This document shows positions 8,778 to 16,865 of a stretch of DNA of 56,626 nt, in pieces. The position numbers were made by a program, and so were the translations under genes. Origin of the DNA: Cryomorphaceae bacterium. Its GTDB lineage: Bacteria > Bacteroidota > Bacteroidia > Flavobacteriales_D > Crocinitomicaceae. The DNA is taken from positions 1 to 56,626 of the forward strand of contig JAIXXP010000078.1 of NCBI GenBank assembly GCA_027490665.1, written 5' to 3'. Below the pieces are notes generated by a model. It was not told the origin of the DNA and ran no database searches. It worked only from the letters and a program-made list of their open reading frames with translations. How positions within the stretch are numbered: the stretch's first letter is position 1; the number at the start of each line of letters is the position of its first letter.

Positions 8778-9617
8778 ATGAAAGCACAATTAGAAGACAT
8801 CCCCTCCAAAAAAGGAGACGCGAGTTTTTACGCCAAATACTTGCGCGTTCCTGCTTTTGAATTCAAGTGGCACTATCATCCTGAATATGAACTCACTTAC
8901 ATCCTCAAAGGAAAAGGCTACAGAGTAGTCGGCAATGCACACGAGCATTTTTCAGAAGGAGATTTGGTGTTATTAGGCAGCAATTTACCGCATACTTGGT
9001 GTGGAAAACTAGACAGCGGCGCGCCCTCAGAAGCGCTGGTCATTCAATTTTCAAAGGACTTCATTGAACCATTTTTGAAACTAAATGAAAGCAGCCCCAT
9101 CCAAAGTCTCATCGATCTTTCATGGAGAGGTCTAAGTTTTCAAGTCAATCAACAACTTGAGGCCAAACTGCATTCATTGGCAAATACCTCAGGACTAGAA
9201 AGCATATTGTCCTTACTTTCTATTCTCCATCATTTAAGTGAGGTAAAATCTAAACCACTTACCACGGAAAATTACCACGGCATCATTACCAAACAATTTG
9301 AGTCAAGGGTAAACAAAGTGTGTACGCATTTGCAACATCATTTCCACGAAGCCATTACTTTGAAACAAGTTGCAGATCTTATTTATATGTCGGAAAGCAA
9401 CTTCTGTAAATTTTTCAAAAAAGCCACCGGCACTACATTCTCAGATTACGTCAATGACCTTCGCATCACAGAAGCCTGCCATATGCTTTTGTACACAGAT
9501 GATACCATTAGCCATATAGCTAACGCGTGTGGTTTTGAGTCTTTGAGTTATTTCAACCGGGTGTTTTTGAAGAAAAAGAAACACACTCCGTCGGAATTTA
9601 GGAAAAGTGATGGGTAG
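8778..9617 (+). CDS. AraC family transcriptional regulator with N-terminal cupin domain
   Basis: 279-aa DNA-binding regulator. Residues ~25-100 form a cupin ligand-sensing domain (KWHYHPEYELTYI, SNLPHTW). Residues ~178-276 are the double helix-turn-helix AraC domain, with LKQVADLIYMSESNFCKFFK as the first HTH and the conserved ACGFESLSYFNRVFLKKKKH...PSEFR block at the end. This layout matches carbohydrate-responsive AraC regulators. It is transcribed away from the PhyH-isomerase-GH92-GH13 cluster and is the obvious candidate regulator of it; the inducer is unknown. Confidence 0.92.
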   Translation: MKAQLEDIPSKKGDASFYAKYLRVPAFEFKWHYHPEYELTYILKGKGYRVVGNAHEHFSEGDLVLLGSNLPHTWCGKLDSGAPSEALVIQFSKDFIEPFLKLNESSPIQSLIDLSWRGLSFQVNQQLEAKLHSLANTSGLESILSLLSILHHLSEVKSKPLTTENYHGIITKQFESRVNKVCTHLQHHFHEAITLKQVADLIYMSESNFCKFFKKATGTTFSDYVNDLRITEACHMLLYTDDTISHIANACGFESLSYFNRVFLKKKKHTPSEFRKSDG

Positions 9618-9619
9618 AA

Positions 9620-10750
9620 TTATCCTTTTGGTTCCTCTACCCTGCCGTCGGCATGCTTAGCGAAGCGCCCCAACTTGGCGTCGTGAACTTGGTCGTAGCG
9701 CGGCCAAGGCCAGCCACCGAATTGTGTAGTTTGATAATCTTGGAAGGCTTGGTAGATTTCTTCTTTGGTATTCATGACAAATGGGCCGTGCTGCACAACT
9801 GGTTCGTTGATCGGGCGCCCTTGCAACACTAATACCTTGGAGCTTTCAGAACCATTTTTAAAAGTACAAACCTGCGCCGCATCAACATCGGCTGCGTGGT
9901 AGTGCGCAATTGTTTGTGCTCCAATTTGCAAGCCATTGCCCTCGTAATAATAAATACTACGATTGACACCAGCAGCCGTTGCAGGAAGCTCAAAAGTTGC
10001 TCCAGGCTCTAGGTGTATATTGTAAATAGCCACATGGTTATTGACATCGGCTGCCCACGAGTTTGGTGGTGTATTGGCAGATTGATTTTGGCCTAATTTA
10101 CCGACAAGTACTTCGATATGGGCTTTACCAGTTGGAGAAGCAACACTGAACTTTGGAACGGATTCGGCCCAGAGCATTTTAAAATGTGGCGCAACCATTT
10201 TGCTTTTTTTAGGCAAATTGAGCCAAATCTGAAAAAGTTCTAGGGGGTTATCTTTGTCTTGGTTGAGCAACGGAAACATTTCTGCGTGCTGCACGCCTTT
10301 GCCGGCAGTCATCCATTGGACATCGCCGTTGCCATAACGACCTGCTGCGCCCATGCTGTCTGCGTGGTCAACCAAACCGGTTCTGACAACTGTGATGGTC
10401 TCAAAACCACGGTGCGGATGCCCAGGAAAACCCGGAACAGTGGAGCCATGGTACATGCGAAAGCCGTCCTTAACGATGAAATCTTGCCCCATATGGCGAC
10501 CTTCAAAAAGTTTAGGGTCAGGACCTAAAGCCGCGTTGCCTTTCGGAAAGAAATCTTCGTGGTGCACGCAAAACAAAAAGGGATCTAGGGTTTCCCATTG
10601 AAAACCGAGGGGACGAATTTTAAATATGAGAGGAGTGGCCATTTGGGGTGTTTGCGCTTTGGAGAAAACTTGAAAAGGTTGGACTAAAACAGCGCCAAGA
10701 CCTAAGCCAAGGCGAGACAAAAAGGAACGGCGTTCTAAAGGACTAGACAT
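9620..10750 (-). CDS. Pirin family protein with Tat signal
   Basis: 376-aa bicupin of the pirin family (some members are quercetin 2,3-dioxygenases, others redox-dependent regulators). The N-terminus has a twin-arginine motif ERRSFL followed by a hydrophobic stretch, so it is probably exported folded, presumably with metal bound. Pirin signatures are GHPHRGFETIT, with the metal-binding histidines, followed by VDHADSMG and GKGVQHAEM, supplying the third His and the Glu. Most bacterial pirins are cytoplasmic and shorter (230-300 aa), so Tat export is notable. It converges with araC (2-bp gap). A TAATTTTA -7-like box and a dyad resembling CRP/FNR sites lie upstream. Activity unknown. Confidence 0.87.
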   Translation of the reverse strand: MSSPLERRSFLSRLGLGLGAVLVQPFQVFSKAQTPQMATPLIFKIRPLGFQWETLDPFLFCVHHEDFFPKGNAALGPDPKLFEGRHMGQDFIVKDGFRMYHGSTVPGFPGHPHRGFETITVVRTGLVDHADSMGAAGRYGNGDVQWMTAGKGVQHAEMFPLLNQDKDNPLELFQIWLNLPKKSKMVAPHFKMLWAESVPKFSVASPTGKAHIEVLVGKLGQNQSANTPPNSWAADVNNHVAIYNIHLEPGATFELPATAAGVNRSIYYYEGNGLQIGAQTIAHYHAADVDAAQVCTFKNGSESSKVLVLQGRPINEPVVQHGPFVMNTKEEIYQAFQDYQTTQFGGWPWPRYDQVHDAKLGRFAKHADGRVEEPKG

Positions 10751-10766
10751 AACTCAAAAGTTTGTC

Positions 10767-10812
10767 TAAAATTAAAACTTTTAGCCATGAATTTAGATTG
10801 ACTTAGGTCAAT
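10767..10812 (-). promoter_or_regulatory. Promoter region of the pirin gene with CRP/FNR-like dyad
   Basis: On the minus strand a -7-like TAATTTTA (10774-10767, seven of eight consensus positions) lies 17 nt before the ATG. Further upstream, ATTGAC (10797-10802) and GTCAAT (10807-10812) form a perfect dyad TTGAC-N4-GTCAA, close to the FNR/DNR-type TTGAT-N4-ATCAA pattern. Its centre would be about 44 bp before the predicted transcription start, the position of a class II activator. No cognate regulator is in the window. Confidence 0.4.
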
Positions 10813-10820
10813 TTATCAAA

Positions 10821-12413
10821 CTAGGCCTCTAATTTAAATGCGGAGGTTTGATGGAAGGTAAGATCTGGGTAGTCTTGTTCGGCCATTTGCAATAAAAATG
10901 GCGTTTCAGCCAAGAAAACCAGATTTTCATCCTTGTCTAGGGCCAAATAATTGCTTTTAGCGCGCTGAAAATTAGCGAGTTGTTCTGGATTGGTTGATGT
11001 AATCCAGCAAGCCTTGAAATAATTGCGCGGTACAAAACGACAATTGGCGCCGTATTCGTGAATGAGGCGGTAATTGATGACCTCGAATTGAAGTTGCCCA
11101 ACAGTCCCGACAATTTTTCGGTTACCTGGTTGCTGTATAAATAACTGCGCTACGCCTTCGTCGATGAGCTGGCGAATGCCTTTTTCTAATTGCTTGGATT
11201 TCAATGGATCGAGGTTTTCAAGCTCCTGGAAAATTTCTGGCGAAAAAGAAGGGATACCTTTGAACAACATTTTTTCACCTGTAGTAAGGGTATCGCCAAT
11301 TTTGAATGAACCGGTGTCGTACAAACCGATCACATCTCCAGGATAAGCGTCGTCAATGACGCTCTTGTCTTGAGCCATGAAAGAGGTTGGATTCGGGAAT
11401 TTCATGTCTTTGCCCAAGCGCACATGATGGTAGAACTTATTGCGTTCAAAACGACCTGAAACGATACGTAAAAAAGCAATGCGGTCGCGGTGTTTGGGGT
11501 CGAGGTTGGCATGGATCTTAAAAACAAAGCCAGAAAAACGCTCATCTTCTGGGTTTACTACACGGGTGTCGCTCTCGCGCCCTTGAGGCGACGGCGAAAT
11601 TTCGCAGAAGGTGTCAAGTAGCTCTTTGACGCCAAAGTTATTGACAGCCGATCCGAAAAAAACAGGTGCGACGTCGCCCGACAAATAGGTATTGCGATCA
11701 AAGGCATCGTATACACCTTCGATCATGTCGAGTTCTTCGCGCAATTCGGTGGCCGGAGCTTCGCCAATGATTTGATCGAGTGCGGGATCGGAGGTATCGG
11801 CTATAGAGACGACATCTTCGGCAATTTTGGTTTTGTTGGCCGAGAATAAGTTCAGACTTTGTTGGTATATGTTGTATACACCTTGAAAGCGGTCGCCCAT
11901 ACCGATTGGCCATGTAAGCGGACGCACTTTGATGGATAACTTGGCCTCAAGCTCATCGAGTAAGTCAAACGCTTCTTTACCGTCGCGGTCCATTTTGTTG
12001 ATAAAGATGATGACTGGTGTTTTGCGCATGCGGCAAACTTCCATGAGGCGTTCTGTTTGTGCCTCTACCCCATTTGCGCAGTCGATCACGAGAATCACGC
12101 TGTCTACAGCGGTTAGGGTACGAAAGGTGTCTTCGGCGAAGTCTTTGTGACCAGGTGTGTCTAGGATATTGATTTGCTTGCCGTTGTAGGCAAATGCCAT
12201 CACGGAGGTCGCAACGGAGATCCCGCGTTGCTTTTCAATTTCCATGAAGTCGGATGTGGCCGACTTCTTGATTTTGTTGTTTTTAACGGCCCCTGCCGTT
12301 TGAATGGCTCCACCAAAAAGCAAGAGTTTTTCGGTCAGGGTGGTTTTCCCTGCATCTGGGTGGGAAATAATGCCAAAAGTGCGGCGTTTCTCGGTGGCTT
12401 CTGTGAATCTCAT
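10821..12413 (-). CDS. prfC: Peptide chain release factor 3
   Basis: 530-aa translational GTPase that recycles RF1/RF2 from the ribosome after termination. GTPase motifs: SHPDAGKTT (G1), KQRGISV (G2 region), DTPGHKDF (G3) and INKMD (G4), followed by RF3-specific beta-barrel domains. I chose the ATG at 12413 ([18 protein letters not shown]), which matches the family's N-terminus and length. A longer frame exists from a TTG at 12440, but that codon lies in the loop-side end of the ndk terminator hairpin and is implausible; an ATG at 12425 is the only other option. It follows ndk, from which the terminator partly separates it. Confidence 0.95.
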   Translation of the reverse strand: MRFTEATEKRRTFGIISHPDAGKTTLTEKLLLFGGAIQTAGAVKNNKIKKSATSDFMEIEKQRGISVATSVMAFAYNGKQINILDTPGHKDFAEDTFRTLTAVDSVILVIDCANGVEAQTERLMEVCRMRKTPVIIFINKMDRDGKEAFDLLDELEAKLSIKVRPLTWPIGMGDRFQGVYNIYQQSLNLFSANKTKIAEDVVSIADTSDPALDQIIGEAPATELREELDMIEGVYDAFDRNTYLSGDVAPVFFGSAVNNFGVKELLDTFCEISPSPQGRESDTRVVNPEDERFSGFVFKIHANLDPKHRDRIAFLRIVSGRFERNKFYHHVRLGKDMKFPNPTSFMAQDKSVIDDAYPGDVIGLYDTGSFKIGDTLTTGEKMLFKGIPSFSPEIFQELENLDPLKSKQLEKGIRQLIDEGVAQLFIQQPGNRKIVGTVGQLQFEVINYRLIHEYGANCRFVPRNYFKACWITSTNPEQLANFQRAKSNYLALDKDENLVFLAETPFLLQMAEQDYPDLTFHQTSAFKLEA

Positions 12414-12429
12414 GGGGGGCAACATAAAA

Positions 12430-12450
12430 AAAGACCGCAAAGCGGTCTTT
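12430..12450 (-). terminator. Intrinsic terminator of ndk
   Basis: AAAGACCGC (12430-12438) and GCGGTCTTT (12442-12450) form a perfect 9-bp stem with a 3-nt loop. On the minus strand the stem runs into a U-rich tract (revcomp of CATAAAAAAA). It lies 24 nt after the ndk stop codon and only about 17 nt before the prfC start, so prfC is expressed by readthrough or from an unseen promoter. Confidence 0.85.
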
Positions 12451-12473
12451 AAAAATCTATTTGTAAAGCGAAA

Positions 12474-12893
12474 TTAGAAAATTTCGTTGGCAGCAAAATG
12501 GAATTTACCTTCGATTTCAGCGTTTTCGTCTGAATCAGAACCGTGAACTGCGTTGCGACCTTTGCTTTCAGCATATGCTTTACGGATGGTTCCGTCAGCA
12601 GCTTCAGCTGGATCTGTAGCTCCGATAAGAGCACGGAAATCAGCAACAGCGTTGTCTTTTTCTAGAATTGCGGCAACGATTGGACCGCTGGTCATGTATT
12701 CAACGAGTTCGCCGTAGAACGGACGCTCTGCGTGAACCGCATAAAATTCTTTTGCTTGCGCTTCAGTAAGCACTGTGTATTTCATCGCTTTGATGTCGAA
12801 GCCTGCGCCGATGATCATGTCGATGATTTTGCCCATGTGCCCGTTTTCGATTGCATCGGGCTTAAGCATTGTAAAAGTTCTGTTGGTAGCCAT
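12474..12893 (-). CDS. ndk: Nucleoside diphosphate kinase
   Basis: 139-aa enzyme that transfers the gamma-phosphate of ATP to NDPs through a phospho-histidine. The catalytic His117 is in the invariant NAVHGSDS motif and Lys11 is in the conserved MLKPDA block. Length and the C-terminal EIF end are typical. A good TATCTTTG promoter element lies 21 nt upstream and an intrinsic terminator follows, so it appears to be a monocistronic, well-expressed housekeeping gene. Cytoplasmic. Confidence 0.97.
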   Translation of the reverse strand: MATNRTFTMLKPDAIENGHMGKIIDMIIGAGFDIKAMKYTVLTEAQAKEFYAVHAERPFYGELVEYMTSGPIVAAILEKDNAVADFRALIGATDPAEAADGTIRKAYAESKGRNAVHGSDSDENAEIEGKFHFAANEIF

Positions 12894-12913
12894 GTATTTC
12901 TTTAATTTGGGTG

Positions 12914-12921
12914 CAAAGATA
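12914..12921 (-). promoter_or_regulatory. -7 promoter element of ndk
   Basis: Minus-strand TATCTTTG matches TAnnTTTG exactly and is followed by GC(A) as is common in this phylum. It ends 21 nt before the ndk ATG, giving a predicted leader of about 14 nt. The expected -33 position contains only a weak TTTTC. Confidence 0.65.
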
Positions 12922-12950
12922 CCACTTTTTTAAAAATCCGTGAAAACTAA

Positions 12951-15371
12951 TTACTTCGCTTTTTTAGTAATGAACTCAATGATGATTCCTAAAGTAGGTT
13001 GCAATAGACCAGATGCGTTTTCTAGCAATTTGGTTTGGTAGCGCGTTGGATCGTTTGGATCGATAACAGGTTGGTTATTGGCATCTGTTTCAACAAGTAA
13101 GATGGGTGCCAACTGTGCTTTGTAACCGTAAGCATTCTGAACGTCAAAATAGAAATTCATATTGAACTGCTTGAGATACAATTTTTTATCTACACGAATA
13201 TTCAACTGATGAAAGCTAGACTCGCGCGCGGTGTTGAGTTGCGTGTAGTCGAGTACGCCAATTCCGTTTACATCCCAATTGGCGCTTAAACTTGAAGTGG
13301 CGATGTCATAAGGTGTGTAAGGCGCACCGCCCGAGAACAACCAACGCATTCCGAACTCCCAACCGTTTTTAAAGCGCTTCCCTCCGGTCAAAGAAACGAT
13401 GTGTCGGCTATCCCATGATGTAGGCACATAGACGTTGTTCTTGTCTAAGAATTCAGAACGCACCCAAGTGTAGGCCAACACCGCATAAAAACCTTTGTAT
13501 AGTTTTTGTTGGTAAAGGAACTCTGCGCCGTAGCTTCTACCACTTGAGGTGGAGCTAACGGGCTCATTGCCCACGACGCCAAAATCAGAACCAATATTGG
13601 CCAAAGAAATGGAATCTTCAATGGAAAAAGGATAGTAATTGTACTTTTTATAAAAACCCTCCAAGGTAACGCGTGCATTCCATTTGAGTAGGTATTCGGT
13701 GCCCAAAACAAAGTGGTCGGCCTGAATGTAGCGAACGCCATTTTGTTGATTGACAAGCTCGCCTGCTGCATTGCGGTAACCTAAAATAGTATAGGCGGGC
13801 AATTGGTGATAGCGGGCAATATTGGTGTTGATAGCCCAATTTTCTGTCAAGCGATACGACGCCGAGAACATTGGTGAAAATTGCTTGAAAGGATTGCGCA
13901 TTTCGGCACTATATGAGGTGCCGTCCATGCGTAAGCCAAGAGATAAACGCAAGCGTTCGTTTAAAATGGTACGGCTCAATTGAGAAAAAGCAGCGTATTT
14001 GTGCAAGTTGAGCGTAGACTCGAAGTCGATGACAGCAGGTTGTCCAAAAATGGTGAGTTTTTGATAGGTGTCGGAGAAATATTTCGCGTATTCATATCCT
14101 ACCCCTACGTTCCAGCGCCAGCCATTTTTGAGATAGGTGTGTTCAAAACGCAATTTGTTTTCCGCTTCAAAGGAAGTGTAGTCTTGAAGTAAGTTTTGGG
14201 GCTCCTCGATCATGTCTTTGTAACGATATGCGCGGTTGTTGAGCATGTTGCGGCTTGCAACTACCGTTTGTATCGACGATTTCGAGGAATGTTGCCAAAC
14301 AGCACCCATGGTGTAGTTCCACTGTCCTTGTTGAGGTAAGTTACCCAGAATGAAATTGTTGTATTCCACCTGTGCGGTATCGGTTAGGCCATCATTGACA
14401 CTCGTGTTGAGGCCAAACTGATCCAAAGCACCTAAACCAATAATGGAAAGTTTATTTTTGGGGTCGAGTTGGAAATTGAATTTGAATTGGTAGTCGTTGT
14501 AGGTCGGTAGAATGGGCAATTTGAGGGCGGCAAAGAGAAATTGCAGGTAAGAGCGACGAACCGAAAAGATAAAATCTCCTTTTTGTCCAATTGGACCGTC
14601 AAAAGTGAGGGCAGCGTCAGAAGAACCCAACGCAAAATTAGTAATCAAGCCGTCTTTGTTGCCATCTTTTTGCTTGAAAGAAAGCACGGAAGAAAGCCCG
14701 TTGGCGCGGTTGGCCGGAAAGGCTCCTGAATAAAATTCTACCTCTCTAATAAAGTTGACATTGAGCAAGCCCACAGGCCCGCCACTACTCCCTTGCGTAG
14801 CAAAGTGATTGATATTTGGCACTTCGATACCGTCTAAATAGAATTTATTTTCTCCGGGCGAGCCACCGCGAATAATGATGTCGTTTCTAAAAGAAGCGCG
14901 GGCTGCCACTCCGGGAAGTGCCGCAATTACCTTACTGACATCGCGGTTCGCACCTGGTAGGCGTTCTATTTCTGTGGCGCTGAGCGTCTTTAAAGAGTTT
15001 GGCGACTCCGCTTTGCGCTGAAACGGCGCGGCACTCACCTTCACATCTTTGGAGGTTTGTACTTTTTCTTCGAGCTCGACGTTGAGCTCCGTTGGGCGCG
15101 CATTGGTAATGAGTACTTCAGACTGAATTTTGTCTTCAAAACCAGGCGCCGTGAATTTCACGGTATAGATGCCCGGCGCTAGTGCTTCAAAAATAAAGCG
15201 GCCATCGAGGTCAACAGCTTTGAGCTGCTGAAGTTCTACAATTGAAACTTTTGCCGGAAAAACGAGGATTCCATTAGCTGCATTACTGACTTTACCAGAC
15301 AACACACCTGTTTGGGCAACGAAGGAAAGCGGAAAAATAAAAAAGAAGATTGTTTGGAGAATGTGTTTCAT
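12951..15371 (-). CDS. TonB-dependent outer-membrane receptor with CarboxypepD_reg-like domain
   Basis: 806-aa TonB-dependent transporter. It has a signal peptide (MKHILQTIFFFIFPLSFVAQ), a carboxypeptidase-regulatory-like beta-sandwich at residues ~22-100 (GVLSGKVSNAANGILVFPAKV, DLDGRFIFEALAPG), a plug domain at ~115-230 (SATEIERLPGANRDVSKVIAALPGV, DIIIRGGSPGENKFYLDGIEVPN) and a 22-strand-type barrel. The start at 15371 was preferred because it begins at a proper signal peptide; the 12 extra residues of the longer frame add nothing. No SusD partner lies beside it, so the substrate is open. It follows the DUF2147 gene by 54 bp on the same strand. Confidence 0.92.
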   Translation of the reverse strand: MKHILQTIFFFIFPLSFVAQTGVLSGKVSNAANGILVFPAKVSIVELQQLKAVDLDGRFIFEALAPGIYTVKFTAPGFEDKIQSEVLITNARPTELNVELEEKVQTSKDVKVSAAPFQRKAESPNSLKTLSATEIERLPGANRDVSKVIAALPGVAARASFRNDIIIRGGSPGENKFYLDGIEVPNINHFATQGSSGGPVGLLNVNFIREVEFYSGAFPANRANGLSSVLSFKQKDGNKDGLITNFALGSSDAALTFDGPIGQKGDFIFSVRRSYLQFLFAALKLPILPTYNDYQFKFNFQLDPKNKLSIIGLGALDQFGLNTSVNDGLTDTAQVEYNNFILGNLPQQGQWNYTMGAVWQHSSKSSIQTVVASRNMLNNRAYRYKDMIEEPQNLLQDYTSFEAENKLRFEHTYLKNGWRWNVGVGYEYAKYFSDTYQKLTIFGQPAVIDFESTLNLHKYAAFSQLSRTILNERLRLSLGLRMDGTSYSAEMRNPFKQFSPMFSASYRLTENWAINTNIARYHQLPAYTILGYRNAAGELVNQQNGVRYIQADHFVLGTEYLLKWNARVTLEGFYKKYNYYPFSIEDSISLANIGSDFGVVGNEPVSSTSSGRSYGAEFLYQQKLYKGFYAVLAYTWVRSEFLDKNNVYVPTSWDSRHIVSLTGGKRFKNGWEFGMRWLFSGGAPYTPYDIATSSLSANWDVNGIGVLDYTQLNTARESSFHQLNIRVDKKLYLKQFNMNFYFDVQNAYGYKAQLAPILLVETDANNQPVIDPNDPTRYQTKLLENASGLLQPTLGIIIEFITKKAK

Positions 15372-15425
15372 TTTTTGTTGAAGTTTGCGAATACAAAACA
15401 ACAACAAAAGTTAAACAAAAAGGTT

Positions 15426-15872
15426 TTAATCGGCCGGAATTTTATCTGTTCTGACCCATTCTTGGGTTCTAAAAAACGGACCAATGTAGCCTCTAACGTT
15501 CAGTTTGTCTTTGTTGGCGTCATTGAGCCAAATGGTGCAAGTATAGGTTTTGCCGTTGTCTGGATCGAGAATGGTGCCGTCTTCCCATTGAGAACCACTC
15601 CATTGCATTTGCTTGACAATAAGCATACCCATGACCGGCTGATTATAAAGTTTACCACTGCACTCGGTGCATTTGGAGTTGGGGCCATCTTTTCCTCTTT
15701 TGTAGATGTAAACTACCTTGCCGTAGAGCACGCCATCTTTTTTATACAGCTCTACTATCGACTTTTTGAGGCCGGTTGCGTCGTCAATGGTGATCCAGTA
15801 TCCGGTACAAGACTGCGCTTGTGACCAAAAGCCAATGAAGCAAAAAAGAAGCAAATAAAAAATCTTAGGCAT
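15426..15872 (-). CDS. Secreted DUF2147 family protein
   Basis: 148-aa exported protein with a signal peptide (MPKIFYLLLFCFIGFWSQAQ) and one DUF2147 domain: GYWITIDDATGLKKS at the start, a central KCTECSG loop, and the block PDNGKTYTCTIWL then LNVRGYIGPFFRTQEWVR at the end, which is the family hallmark. DUF2147 proteins are small lipocalin-like proteins of unknown function. The start at 15872 overlaps the pabA-like gene end by 8 bp; an ATG three codons upstream (15881) is also possible. Co-directional with both neighbours. Confidence 0.88.
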   Translation of the reverse strand: MPKIFYLLLFCFIGFWSQAQSCTGYWITIDDATGLKKSIVELYKKDGVLYGKVVYIYKRGKDGPNSKCTECSGKLYNQPVMGMLIVKQMQWSGSQWEDGTILDPDNGKTYTCTIWLNDANKDKLNVRGYIGPFFRTQEWVRTDKIPAD

Positions 15873-16428
15873 GGTGAACAATTTGTATAAAATTGCGCAA
15901 AATTTCTTTACCCATGGGTGTCATGACTGATTCGGGATGAAATTGCACCCCATAAATCTGAAGCTCTGGACGCTCGATGGCCATAGGTACACCGCTTGGG
16001 CTTGTGGCACTGATCCAGTCTTGCGGACAAACCACCTTCCAAGAGTGATAGAGCCCCACTTCAATTTGTGCGGGCAAATGCTTGAATAAGCCTTGGTGGT
16101 GCTGGATGTTGATTTTTTCTGAAACCCCGTGCTTGACTTCACTTTGATTTTCGAGTGTGCCGCCCATGTGTTCAACGAGGGCCTGCATGCCCAAACAAAC
16201 GCCAAGAATTGGTTTTTTACCAATAAACTCAGAGAGCAGCTCTTCTAAACCTTTCTTTTCACGAGGCAAACCTGGCCCTGGCGATAAAATGAAGGCCGCG
16301 GAGGTTTCGAGCAATTGGGTGCTGAGTGCGTCGTAGCGGCAAACCGTCAGCTGGAGGTCCATGGACTCCAAATAATGGGCAAGGTTGTACGTAAAAGAGT
16401 CATAAAAATCGATCAAAAGAACCCTCAC
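15865..16428 (-). CDS. pabA: Glutamine amidotransferase component of aminodeoxychorismate/anthranilate synthase
   Basis: 187-aa class I glutamine amidotransferase that supplies ammonia from glutamine to a chorismate-using partner. The catalytic triad is visible: Cys78 in GVCLGMQ, His164 and Glu166 in FHPES. The SPGPG and DFYDSF blocks are typical of PabA/TrpG. No trpE, pabB or other trp genes are adjacent, which slightly favours PabA (folate) over TrpG, but the two cannot be separated by sequence here and one protein may serve both. It begins with GTG at 16428; no in-frame ATG precedes it. Confidence 0.9.
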   Translation of the reverse strand: MRVLLIDFYDSFTYNLAHYLESMDLQLTVCRYDALSTQLLETSAAFILSPGPGLPREKKGLEELLSEFIGKKPILGVCLGMQALVEHMGGTLENQSEVKHGVSEKINIQHHQGLFKHLPAQIEVGLYHSWKVVCPQDWISATSPSGVPMAIERPELQIYGVQFHPESVMTPMGKEILRNFIQIVHHA

Positions 16429-16443
16429 GTAGCTTGTTTTTTG

Positions 16444-16459
16444 TTACTTTGCAAAAGTA
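16444..16459. promoter_or_regulatory. Back-to-back -7 elements for ridA and pabA
   Basis: TTACTTTG (16444-16451, plus strand, seven of eight consensus) faces ridA. It directly abuts CAAAAGTA (16452-16459), which on the minus strand is TACTTTTG, an exact -7 match 24 nt before the pabA start. Together they form the near-palindrome TACTTTGCAAAAGTA in a 50-bp divergent spacer. A minus-strand TTG lies 23 bp beyond; no plus-strand -33 is clear. Confidence 0.55.
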
Positions 16460-16478
16460 GTAAATTCAAGCAAGCGGC

Positions 16479-16865
16479 ATGTCAACAGCAAAAAAACCAA
16501 TTCAAATACCCAATGCACCAGCACCTGTTGGCCCCTACAGTCAAGCCATCTTAAAAGACAACACACTTTATATCAGCGGACAAATTCCACTGAACCCAAG
16601 CACTGGCCTACTCGAGATGGATCACATCGAACAAGCCACCCACCGCGTGTTGCAAAACATCGGTGCTTTACTCAAAGAAGCAGGATTCAGCTTCCACGAT
16701 GTAGTAATGGTCAGTATTTTCATGAAAGACCTCGGCGAATTCAGCGCCATGAACCAAGTTTATGCCAGCTATTTTGAAGGTGTTGCACCTGCGCGCCAAA
16801 CAGTTGAAGTGGCGCGTTTACCACTAGATGTCACGATCGAAATTTCTTGTATCGCCCAAAAATGA
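16479..16865 (+). CDS. ridA: RidA family enamine/imine deaminase
   Basis: 128-aa protein that hydrolyses reactive 2-aminoacrylate-type enamines/imines formed by PLP enzymes such as threonine dehydratase. The family hallmarks are present: PVGPYSQA, YISGQIPLNP and ARQTVEVARLPLDVTIEI, with Arg106 and Glu121 corresponding to the carboxylate-binding Arg and catalytic Glu of E. coli RidA. Full length. Its stop overlaps the glycosyltransferase start (ATGA, 16862-16865), implying coupled translation with an apparently unrelated gene. Confidence 0.95.
   Translation: MSTAKKPIQIPNAPAPVGPYSQAILKDNTLYISGQIPLNPSTGLLEMDHIEQATHRVLQNIGALLKEAGFSFHDVVMVSIFMKDLGEFSAMNQVYASYFEGVAPARQTVEVARLPLDVTIEISCIAQK

Noticed and set aside
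12414..12440. Longer prfC frame starting at TTG 12440
   Set aside because: The TTG lies within the ndk terminator hairpin and the extra residues have no counterpart in RF3 proteins; the ATG at 12413 gives the standard N-terminus.
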